The notes below the pieces were generated by a model, which was not told where the DNA came from, made no database searches, and saw only the letters and a program-made list of their open reading frames with translations. Shown here in pieces: positions 35,201 to 45,158 of a stretch of 64,000 bases of DNA (its first letter is position 1; each line of letters starts with the position of its first letter). Source of the stretch: Solenopsis invicta (taxonomy: Eukaryota; Arthropoda; Insecta; Hymenoptera; Formicidae); NCBI RefSeq assembly GCF_016802725.1, contig NC_052667.1, forward strand, positions 24,078,346 through 24,142,345, in the 5' to 3' direction. The position numbers and the translations under genes are program-made.

Positions 35201-37922
35201 ATTTCGATTTGGATTTGAATTTTGATAATTCGAATTTAAATTATTCGAAAATTTTAGTTCCGAAAATCTCGAATACGAATCACATATATTGACAATCAGG
35301 TTAGACAGTAACTATAGTTAGACAATTAAAAGTTAAATAATAAAATTACAAAGTTAATAATTTTTATCTTAATTTAGAGTCTGCGGAATGTTAAAACAAC
35401 TTTATATTATATAATCAATGTTATTTTTTCTTATGATATAGAAGTCTTCCATTATTTATATATTAATATTCAATCTAACAATAAGCATATTGTTAATTAA
35501 AAATTATATGTTTCGGTTTGATTCGAATTTCAACAGGGAAACGAAATTCGAGTCAGCGCCAAAAATCCTGATCGCACATCCACTTGTAATTAGTACAATA
35601 TTAAAATTGGTCAATTTCTGGAGCATCGTTGGTTAAATACTATTAAAATATAATTGAGAGAAATTAGAATTAATTACCTATTGATAAAATATAAATTTTT
35701 GCTTCGCAATGAAATGCAAATGATATCGCAATGATGCTTGAAAACGTTTCAATGTTTCGAATAAGTTCAAATTATTACTGCAATTTTTACATGTTCGGAC
35801 AAGTGATTCATGCGCGAAGGAAAATCAAGCGATTAGACGTGAAACGCGGAGGGAAAGTGAATTCAGTTTCTCAAACTGATTGCCATAGGTGATCGCTGAT
35901 TCTCGATAACACACGTAATGTGGCCGGCGTATAAAATAATACATGATTGCTGACTCGTTTCATCACGTTTCTACGTCGCGTCACGTTCGTAAACCATAAA
36001 AGTATATACGATGCAAAAATTCCATGATCAATACGGGTGTTTGTCAGGGGTTAAGATAATAATGATAAAGGACTTCAACGTGAATCATATTAATCATAAA
36101 TATAGACTGGCAATTGCTATAGTTTCTGCATTAGGAACAGTGTCCGGAAGAGATTGAAGAAAGAAATGTTTTCAGTATTTCTCTTCCTCAAAGTGTCCGC
36201 AACTGAACATTGAACATATAATATAGCGCATCGATATTAAATCCTAAATAGCAAGCTAAACTAAGTCATTGCGACAAAATATCAAAGATGTTGTTTTGAC
36301 GTTAAAATGATGACAAATAATATCAGTTTGCTAGAATCAGATTTAAAAATAATATATTATAACAAAATGAGATTCTCTTTGAATATACAATATTTAAGAT
36401 AATTAAAAAAATTCGTAAAATAAAATTTTGTCAACTTGTAGGAAATAACGTCAAAAAAACCCAATGTACAACATCCCTGTTTAAAAAAATCCGATAGCAT
36501 TAAAAAGTCTATATAAATATTTTTGGTTCATAAATATCAGATTTGTTACCTGATTTTTTTATATCAGATTTTTGGTTCATAAATATCAGATTTGTTATCT
36601 AATTTTTTATATCAGATTTTTATATTATTTAGCAAATGATTAATAATCATCTTTTATCAATATCTATCTGAAGGTGTTTTGTCGACATTGATATATCACC
36701 TCATCATGTTTTTAGTTTATAAATTCAAAAAATGATAGAATTATATCTGTAAGAAAATAGAAAAGTCATAAAGCAAATTATTGTTATGAGACTAGTGGAG
36801 CAATCGTAGTGTAGCATGCCAAGCGCTAAGAGTAAAAATCAGAGATTCCGAGTTCAAATCTCGCAATCAGCTCCGTTAATTTTTCTAATTCCTACATATC
36901 AATGTCGACAACACAATCAGACATTGATGAAGTTTATAACGAATTCGACTGGGCGGTTTTTTTGCCAAACAGGCATATGGCAAGCATGCACGAAACGTAT
37001 TTCTAGATTCTTTTAGGGAGAGAAGGACAAAATCTTTTACAGTGTTTCGGAGTGTTTATACTGCCAGTCCATAAGGGCTATAAGATCTGTAACAATAACG
37101 ATTAAATTTTAGTGTGCTCAAGATGTCGGCTTGAGCGAAAAAACACGAAAGTTGATCGACGACTGCATCGCGAGCCCGCTGGCGGATGATTTGCTCGCGG
37201 AGAACGGCGACAAAACGCAGGCCCTCGAGCCACCCTTGAGATTCGTTCCGACAATCGTGATCAACAAGGTAAGCGCACAGAATTCGTTAATTCTTGCGCA
37301 ATGGCGCTAATTAAGGAGGTTCCCAGACTTAGAAAGGTGGAGAAGGCTCATATAATTTTTAATATCTTTTAACATAGGAATTTTTGGCTGTTATCATTTT
37401 CTAAATAACAAATAATATAGTTTGAATTACACGTGCTTTTACTATTAAACAAAGTTGTTGTGTTGCATTAATCATTATGGCGTCATATTTAAAAAGCATT
37501 GCTTTTAATTCATAGACATTTTATTTACTGAAAATGATAATTCAAAACGAAAATTCTTATACCTCGTTTGCAATTAAATTAAGCTCCTTCTCAATATTAT
37601 TTTAGAAAGTTATTTAAAGATCACTATACTAATTAAAAAGTTTGAAAATATTCAGGGGAACGCCTACATATTAATCAAAAAATTCTTGAATTTTGATCGA
37701 GTTATTATATTTCTTCCAACATTTTATTATGTGAAGAAACTGGAGAACCTCCTTAAGTCGATACGATTCTAAATATCATCAATTATCAATTATTATAATT
37801 GTCGGCGTGTATAGGTATATTCGAAGGAAAATCAGGACGAGGCACTAAGAAACTTCCCCAACCTCATCTGTCGGCATTTGACGGCAGAGGGAAAGCCGGG
37901 CATCTGCAGTAGGGAGAAATAA
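32220..37922 (+). CDS. GILT-like thiol reductase with CXXS active site
   Basis: Exons 32220-32297, 32933-33094, 34484-34681, 37113-37268 and 37815-37922, all in phase 0, give 233 residues. Residues 1-26 are a signal peptide (hydrophobic LAAVVFVALVSHGIL). The family landmarks are VNVDVYYESLC at about 37-47, and the GILT signature CQHG-x2-EC-x2-N-x4-C is intact at 94-109. A cysteine pattern continues to the C-terminal ICSREK. GILT proteins reduce protein disulphides in lysosomes and phagosomes and in insects are linked to immunity. The catalytic motif, normally CXXC, here reads C47-S-D-S50, so the resolving cysteine is missing; classic dithiol reduction should be impaired, while mixed-disulphide or isomerase-type activity could remain. 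Exon 3 was found on the plus strand opposite a spurious minus-strand frame. Confidence 0.9.
33945..34275. mobile_element. Tandem family A foldback elements in GILT intron 2
   Basis: Two full foldback copies lie back to back, about 33945-34085 and 34086-34225, followed by a right-arm-only fragment to about 34275. Arms read GTAGATTAACTTTAAACTC and CGAGATTGAAGTTAATCTAC in the first, CATTAACTTAGATCTCAG and CGAGATCAAAGTTAATCTAC in the second. Each centre is a TCTTTTTCT/AGATAGAGA-type hairpin. A further degraded left arm may lie at about 33809. Confidence 0.65.
35150..35582. mobile_element. Family E element in GILT intron 3
   Basis: Starts GAGATGTGCGAATTATTCAA and ends near GATCGCACATC, with internal GAATCGAATTG, GATTCGAATTTC and ATTATTCGAA words on both sides. 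A second, similarly bounded element is at 49336-49887 (AGAGATGTGTGAATC ... CGCGCATCTCT). Both have AT-rich, non-coding interiors. Likely a non-autonomous DNA transposon with inverted ends. Confidence 0.5.
36520..36616 (+). repeat. Two-copy tandem repeat, about 49 bases
   Basis: The unit TTTTTGGTTCATAAATATCA followed by GATTTGTTACCTGATTTTT and TATATCAGA occurs twice in direct succession with one or two differences. Located in the last long GILT intron (34682-37112). Confidence 0.6.
36797..36874 (+). mobile_element. tRNA-like SINE head or tRNA pseudogene
   Basis: GGAGC at the start and GCTCC at the end could pair as an acceptor stem over about 78 bases, with a box B-like GAGTTCAAATCTC at 36850-36862 and a box A-like TAGTGTAGCATG. 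Acceptor positions 6-7 and the outer T-stem pair do not match and I cannot draw a clean anticodon arm, so I do not call a functional tRNA. It is inside the GILT gene on the same strand. Confidence 0.45.
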
Positions 37923-38825
37923 AGAAGATGAAAGGAGAGAAAACCCACAGGGCCGAGTCGCGTGTTGAAAGTGCGGGGATGGATAATCGCTCTGTCGAAA
38001 TAAATGATATATTTTGTCTATAATATACATAAGTACCTATGTACAAAAATATATACGATTTGTCAAGTACAACAGACTAATGAGTATAAAAGTAGTGGAG
38101 TAAAAAGAGAGAAACGAAACAGTGAGATCGCGATATAGCAGGATGTACGCGTCGGTGAATTATCCGTGCTTCTTCTTTCCTTACACTCAGAAAAAAAATT
38201 TATATTGAAAAATATTTAGTCCTATATGGTCAACTAAACGTTGGGTTTATTCAACAGTTATTTAGTTGCACAAAAAAACGTATAGTTCATTCATTTGACC
38301 ATTACAATTTTTTAATCAACAATTATAACTCTATAAGTGCTACAATATTCCTAGAATGTTATACGAATTATTAAAAATTAAAATAATATTCCGCGAATGT
38401 TATTTAATATTTCGAATATTGTTTTAATATTATGTGGGAACATTGTATTAATCACTTTTTATTAATATTAAATAATATTGTAGCGTTTATAAGAAAATGA
38501 AATCAACTTGATATTTAGTTGAATATATCGGATTAAATATTTTAATTTTTCGAGAAATGTTTTTTCAGTTTATGAAAAAAACACGTAAGTCATGAAACGA
38601 GCAACGTAATTCTTTCGAAAAAAACCGGAGTATCCCCGGGATTAGCGATCAATTACGTAGCTACGAATTAAGGTAATTGTGCTATTCAGAAACGCGAATC
38701 TCATTTGAATAGAGATGCGCGTTAAATTATGTTGAACGCTTATTATTCTCTCGCTTATTCACCGACGCGTCGCAGCCTGTTTCACCTTTGTCAGGGAAAG
38801 CGGGCTCTCTCCTTGACGAGGAGGT
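37923..38825. other. Spacer between convergent GILT and GLIS/lmd genes
   Basis: No gene seen. Includes the GILT 3' region, a family G element at 38184-38571, and AT-rich sequence up to the GLIS/lmd stop codon. Confidence 0.4.
38184..38571. mobile_element. Family G element with nested insertion
   Basis: Ends CACTCAGAAAAAAAATT and ATGTTTTTTCAGTT are inverted. Outer parts match the element at 6002-6218 (GGTCAACTAAACGTTGGG, TTCAACAGTTATTTAGTTGC, GGATTAAATATTTTAATTTT). About 150 extra bases at 38345-38495 resemble the family C AT-rich repeat, suggesting one element inserted into another. Confidence 0.55.
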
Positions 38826-41800
38826 TCATCCGTCGATGAAGATAGCGTCGTTCAGGGCACTCAGCTCGTGGAACTGTCGCTCGATGTCGACGCCGAGCTC
38901 GTGGAAATCTGGCACGTCGTCCTCCGTAGGCACGCAGTATCCTGCAACCAGCAAGACGCGGTGAGACGGTGCACTTCACTCTCGTTCATTCGCTTTCTCT
39001 CGCTCTCACGCATTTCATCTCAACGCGCGCGCGTTTTTGTATACTTTCACGAAATTACGCGAGGGCTCCTTTGGAAATAGCACGGGTGCGTGGCACGTGG
39101 CAATCTGTTTTGTCATCTGTTTTGTCACGCGTACGCGTTCGCCCGTTCAACGCATTCTCGCTGTACATCTCGGCGTACGCCGTACGGGTCCCCCCTTCCC
39201 CCCCAAAAAAGTAAGGAATATTATTTTAAGACTCTGTATGGGGTAAGGGCATAAAAGAGCGGCGAACCTCCTCTGAGATCAGCTATAGACGACCGAGCGC
39301 GACACTGTCATCGGCGCGATGCGCGAGCCGCGACAGAAAAAGCCAGCACGCGCCCGCGAGATGCACACATGATCCGATGGCTCAAATCTTTGCGGATTTG
39401 CACGCTGAAAATATAGTCAGGGTTGGGAAAGTTACTCTTTAAAAATAACTCGTTACCCTCTCCCCCCCGTTATCGTTATTTAAAAAGTAACGATTCGACG
39501 TTAAAAACTGTATCTTAAATTCGTAAAACCGTAAAAAAAATTTACAGAAAAAGGTTTAAAATGTTCAAAATGCATATGAAAAGTTTTTTATTAGATTTAT
39601 AAAAATAGTGAAATTTACTTTTTATTTTTTTATCTAGTCAATGTTTAAAAGCTTTAACATTTATAATCATTTCAAACACAAAATTGTTCTTAACATGGCA
39701 ATAATGATTCTATGATTAATTCGTGATATTTTAATGCTCTACTTAGAATTTTAAACATATCGTAACGAATTATGAATACTAGTCGAGATTTGAAGCTTCT
39801 CTTAAAAAACAAAATAACTGATAAAGCGTTTCAATAAACTGATTATTATATCAGTAACCTATGATTACTATTCGGTTAACTGATGAAATATCATCAGTTA
39901 CTGATATAATAATCAGTTTATTGACACACTTATCAATTCTTCTTTCTCAAGAGTTGTATGTATAGAAATTCTATCGCAAATAGCTTCAAAATAAAAGTAT
40001 AAAAAGTTACGATAAAAATAACTGTTAAATTCGTCATCGTTATTTAAAAAATGTAACTACATGATAATAATGAAAAAAAAGTAACTGTAAAGATAATGGT
40101 AACAAGCAATGCGTTATTTTCCAATCTTGTCTATTTTGTAACTCTTAATGACAATTTGATTACCATTAAAACATCGTTGCGCAGCTTTTTACGATATACC
40201 TTTATACTTGCGCAACTTTGTTATAACGATAACGAAACCGTCATTGAAAATTATAGAATAGATCTGCTAGATACAGGAAAATTCAAGAGCAAGTATCAAG
40301 AAGTCAATAGCATCTTGCATCACGTCAAAAATATTTAAGGAAGATGCTACTGTGTAGTTTTTCGGGAAGTAATTAGTCTTATTCCTTCTTCTAAGAGTAT
40401 TGTATAGAAGATCGGAAAAAACAGAGAGAGAGAGAGAGAGAGAGATTTAAACGCTGTGAAGATTTCGCGAAATACATTGTTTTTTCAATTACCAAGATGC
40501 GATATTGATCTAAATAGTTCCATGACATCAATCTATTTCGTAAATGCTATTTTCGCAAAACCGTAATAAATCTCGTAAACTGAAAAACAAGGTCTTACAC
40601 TATTGCCAATAAAAGTTAAAGGTCACGCTGTATCTTCTTCGGTGCCCTTGCGCGCGTATGTAAAAAATTGTAATGTAAGCAATCGAAATAAGTAAGCGAG
40701 TTTAAGAGCCTTATCGCATTTCGGCCAGATTTTCATGTATCGAAATGACGATTAAGAAATATAAGTCGTGCCAATAATAAGAGTTACAGTCCTATGATAT
40801 AACTATAAACAGCCCTTCGATCGAAAAAAATGTTTGTAATATTGTACTTTATACCATAATATTTGCGACGAGTAGTATGAAGTACTTTGAATTTAAAATC
40901 ATTTTGAAGTGTCATTCATAAATATAAAAGCATACACAAAGAAATAAAATAATCAAAATTTTTCCAAAGTAATTTTTTTTTTTTATTAAAATCATTCTCT
41001 TTTCAACTTTTAAGTTACGACGAGCTTTCGAAATCATATAGACTTCATTGACGAAATTTATAGCACTTTCTGCCGGCTGGCTCAATTGAACATATTTATT
41101 TACCTGTATTCTGCGCGTTTGTGATATCGTTGATCAGAAGATGACGGACCGATTCGATCGGCACGTATTCCTGCTGATTGCCGTCGAAATTTAGGGAGAT
41201 TCTATTTAGCTGACACGTATTATTCAACAACGTGTTCTCCTCTTTGACATAAGTTTTAGATAATTTGTTCGACGAATGCTTCGTTTCCACGTCGAAGATG
41301 CACGCGTCTTGGCCTTCTCGGTGAGGAATCGTCGAATTTAATTTGTGTCCTATTGCACCTGTTGTCACGTTAGTCGTTGATACCTTATCCGACGATAAGA
41401 GACTGGACAACGTACTCGAATTCTCCGTATGATTCTTTAGGTGCTTCCTAAGACTCGATGGATCTGTGTAACGTTTGCCGCAGCCGCTTACCTGGCAAGC
41501 GTATGGTTTCTGGAAAAAGAAAAAGTAAACGAAAATTAAATAATTGTATGTATAATAATTAAATAATTATAAAATTTGTTTATTACGTTTTTAGGATACT
41601 GAGTAAGCTGCAGTATCATAACAATTTACATCTGTATAACTTTCTATATTATTCAACAAGATCATATTAAATTAACAAGATTAGTTATTAATGAAAAATG
41701 TTAAGGAAAAAATTTTAATTGCCATTTATTAAATGTGTAACATATAAAACAGATATCGTACTCTATCATAGTGTGTCCTTTGATGCTTGGCTCGATCGCT

Positions 41801-44800
41801 GCTGTTGCTAAATGCCTTTGAGCATCCACTGTGTTGACACGCGTAAGGCCTTTCGCCTGTATGTGATCTCTGGTGTATCTTTAAATTTTCCAAACGACTG
41901 AAGGCTTTCTTACAACCAACGAACTGAAAAACCAATAGTGAGAAATTAATAACGTTCCATTGACGATTTGTAGAAAACAAAACATGATAGATACGTGAAC
42001 AATAACGACTCGAATAATTGAACAATTAAATCAAATTTTCAATTATCGTTAGCGAGAATCCGATTTCTTAATGCAAAAATGCACTGTACTATTTAAGAGC
42101 GATAAGAAAAGTATAATAAAAAATAATGACGTTCCAGAAAAAAAAATTGATCAGATTGTTAAGAAAAATTTATCATTAAAAGAATTTGCTTTCTTTGATA
42201 TATTTATATACATATCACTTGCTGAATTGATTGATGTTAGTACCATAAAATATATTTCCGTCACTGTAGATTAATTTTATCTCGATTTAACTTACTCTTT
42301 ATCTTTCTCTAATTCTTGATCTACTCGGTCAATTAAATTTATAATTTATCAACTGCAAAATTTAAAACTGTTCATATTATTTTTTTTCTCTGCAAATTAT
42401 AATATATTTATAAAAAAACTTTTAATTAATAATTAGGTAATGTTTTAATTAAAACCATTAAAAAATTAAAAACGAAATAACAATCAGTTTTGTTTTGCAG
42501 TTGGCTGTTCTTTAATTTAATCGGCCGATCAAACTAATTGGGGAGAATGAGACGCAATAAGTTAAATCAAGAGCAAAGTTAATCTACATTGATGAAAATG
42601 AACAAAGAGTCATGCTGAAGTTCGAAATCGCCAAGACAAGAATGCTAACCGGACATTTGTTCGGCTTTTCTTGCGTGTGAACTCGCATATGAATCAGCAA
42701 CTTGTATCTCGCGTTGAAAGGCCGTGCACGCGGGCATCCCTGCCACAGGCAGGCGAACTCGTCCTCGCGGCCGGTCGCCGTCGTCACTGCAGCGAGGAAG
42801 CCGTCACCTGTCTCCTTGCCATCGCGCTCCTTGTCCCGGTCCCGTTGGACCCGCCTGCCGTGGCCGTGCGCGTTCGCCGAGGACGACTCCACGTGCCGCC
42901 TCTCGATGTGCCGCACCAGACCCTCTTGCTCCGTGAACGCACAGCCGCAGTCGATCCAGCGGCACTGATAAGCCGACGCGAAGCTGTCGTCTGTCGATTT
43001 CGTGCAATCTGCAACGTGACGTACGCACGCGAAACGTAAACACACAGCGCAATTGGAGCAGACATTGCGTGCGCGCGAAGATTGCCTCATGTATTTGGAT
43101 CGTTGCATTTGCCGTACACTGAAAGAAAGAGTCTGGCAATAATAATCAAACTTTGGTGAAGTAATTTTAATTAAATGTTTGATCAATATGTAGTCAAATA
43201 TTTAATAATAATTTCAAACATAATAATAGTTATCAGTTAAATTATTAAACGGTTACCAAATAATTATTAAAAATTATTAAATATTCGGTTACATTAACTG
43301 AATATTTAATTAAAAAACTATTTCACCAAAGCTTAGTAATCATCATCTCGGCGTAATTATTACCAATTTTTTTATTGTCAATTATTATTAATTTTACCAA
43401 ACTCTTTTTTCAGTATACAATTGCACAACATGATCTGACGGCTCTAAAAACGTTGAAAAAGCATTGTAAATATTTTTTCTCCGATGCTGGAAATACTTGG
43501 AGTACATCGAATTTTTCATCTGACACTAAAAAATTCTAGGAAAATGATGGCTTTTAAGAATGTATAGGACATTTTTCAAAATATGAAGAAAGTTATGGAA
43601 GAATTATAGATTGTTTTATATTGTATTTAAAAAAAGAAAAAATTTGGTAGCAATTTTCAATCTGGATAAAAAATTATTCCAATAAGTAGTTATGCGCTCT
43701 AATAAAAATATAAATTAATAATAAAATAAGAAGTAATTAATAATAAAATGAGAAGTGAAAAAAATTTGAATTTTTTAAATTTAAGTATTTTAAATATTCA
43801 AGATGATTTATGTCAAGTTTTAATCTTTGCGATGCAAAGATAGTTTTGTAAAATAAACAAAATAACTAAACTTTGTATAAATCATCTCGAATACCTAAAG
43901 TACTTATACAAAAAAGAATTAAGATTTTTCTTAATGTTGTAAAAAGTAATTTAATTTTTAATCAACAAGTAGAGTAAATAAATTATAAAAATATCTCATT
44001 CGCACAATTTTCATATGCACATAATTTATTCAAAGTGTTATTACTTACACATTTCCAAATTTTATTTACTTCGCAGAGACAGTATGTCCGATACATCCTT
44101 AATTCAGCCAAGATTCTTTCGCTCTAATTTAACCAAAACTATCAGAACGAATGAATCTTGGTGAAACAAAAACGCGAAAGATTTTCTCGATTTCTTTAAA
44201 ATAAATGAGAGCAGCGCGTTGCGTACTTACCGTAGGTCTTGTCGTTCCTCTCGGTTTCGGCGACCTTCAACCCGGCAGTGACACGTCGATGATTTCCAAG
44301 CAGCAGACCCTCGTTCCGCGGTAGTATTACTTGATTGCCGAAACTGTCTATCGCACCAACGAATTCGCCGGCGAGATTGACCGCCGATGGCTGTTGTTGG
44401 GAAGAGACGAGATGCCCGACCGCGTAGTACGGCGTGTTGAAGGAACTCTGGAATGGTTCCTGCTGATCGTCGCCCGTCGGACAGATCGTCGACGACGACG
44501 ACGGCGGGTCCATGGTGCTCAGCAACGACGTTGGGTCCCCTCTGATCAGACTGAGGTCGAACTCGTCGGTGACCGAGGGGCTGTAGTTCTGAACATCGTT
44601 CTGGATGCTCATCAGCAACGATACTACGTCTTCGTGGCAGTCCGGATAATCTTGATAATCGCCCTGCGACTCCGCTGCGTATTCCGGATAAATTGTGCTG
44701 CCGAAGGCGCGCGAGAAGGAGAAGGCCGAACCCATCGAGGGCAACTTTCGACCGTCCGATTTATCTTCGCCATGATCCGTCGTGGTTGTCGTCGTTGTCG

Positions 44801-45158
44801 TTGTCGCTGTCACCGCGTTACTCCAAGTCGGCGTGGTCGCCTCGCTGCAATTGCTATCACCTGGTGATCCACCGCCATTGGAGGGATACTGAAAGACAAC
44901 GGGCAATTGGTCCCAGTCGAGGTAGTCCCGCGGATCCGCGCCGGTCTCCAGCGGAGAGAAGAGCACGCTGTTGTCCGTCGCTTGCGAGGTCGACCAGCAG
45001 TACGGCTGGGCTACGTCGACGCCCATACCGGCCATCGCCATGGACATCAGGTCGGGCAGAGAGCCGTCGTCGACGAAGTCGTCTAGCTCCAAAGCGGACA
45101 CGGGGCGTCGCACGTCGTCCTCCTCGCTCCTCTCGCCGTGGTAATTCTCGAGGTGCAT
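38826..45158 (-). CDS. lmd: GLIS/lame duck-type five zinc-finger transcription factor
   Basis: Minus-strand exons 45158-44231, 43008-42650, 41923-41762, 41509-41104 and 38941-38826 (phases 1, 0, 0, 1) give 656 residues. Five C2H2 fingers lie at about 325-348, 396-420, 428-452, 458-482 and 488-512, with the GLIS/Gli-like landmarks PFNARYKLLIHMRVH, KAFSRLENLKIH, SHTGERPYACQH, KAFSNSSDRAKHQRTH and KRYTDPSSLRKH. These nuclear proteins bind GLI-type DNA; Drosophila lame duck controls fusion-competent myoblasts through Mef2. The symbol rests on finger likeness and could instead be a GLIS2 homologue. The 309-residue N-terminal exon has an acidic SLPDLMS segment and a threonine run. The linker between fingers 1 and 2 is expanded. 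The last exon ends HELSALNDAIFIDG. ATG at 45158 is the first in frame after an upstream TGA. Confidence 0.85.
39418..40129. mobile_element. hAT-like non-autonomous element in GLIS/lmd intron 4
   Basis: Begins CAGGGTTGGGAAAGTTACTC and ends, on the other strand, CAAGATTGGAAAATAACGC. Both ends carry repeated GTAAC/GTTAC words, a pattern seen in hAT-derived elements. I found no matching 8-base flanking duplication. The centre has a perfect 28-base inverted repeat at 39831-39858 and 39897-39924, with a smaller perfect hairpin (TAACTGATGA/TCATCAGTTA) in its loop. The 80-codon frame at 40096 straddles the element end and is not supported as a gene. Confidence 0.5.
40422..40445 (+). repeat. GA microsatellite in GLIS/lmd intron 4
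   Basis: Pure AG dinucleotide run of about 24 bases. Confidence 0.9.
42240..42600. mobile_element. Long family A element in GLIS/lmd intron 2
   Basis: Left arm CACTGTAGATTAATTTTATC and CGATTTAACTTACTC; right arm AATAAGTTAAATCAAGAGC and AAAGTTAATCTACATTGATG. The 200-base centre (about 42330-42530) is itself bounded by inverted words (GGTCAATTAAATTTATAATT / TTAATTTAATCGGCCGATC) shared with about 55428-56130, so a second element seems nested within. Confidence 0.5.
43117..43413. mobile_element. TA-flanked MITE in GLIS/lmd intron 1
   Basis: Inverted ends ACTGAAAGAAAGAGTCTGG and ACCAAACTCTTTTTTCAGT, each beside TA. The arms extend inward (AATCAAACTTTGGTGAA against TTCACCAAAGC). About 297 bases, AT-rich, non-coding. 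TA target and end shape fit a Tc1/mariner-type MITE. Confidence 0.6.

Noticed and set aside
36797..36874. Functional tRNA gene
   Set aside because: Acceptor and T-stem mismatches and no clean anticodon loop; the other two tRNA-like heads also continue into non-tRNA bodies, so SINE origin is preferred.
40096..40338. 80-codon plus frame in GLIS/lmd intron 4
   Set aside because: It starts inside the terminus of the hAT-like element and crosses its boundary; no similarity to a transposase was recognised.
42671..43139. Several plus- and minus-frame ORFs around 42.7-43.1 kb
   Set aside because: They are shadows of the zinc-finger exon at 42650-43008; only one frame yields C2H2 fingers joined in phase to neighbours.
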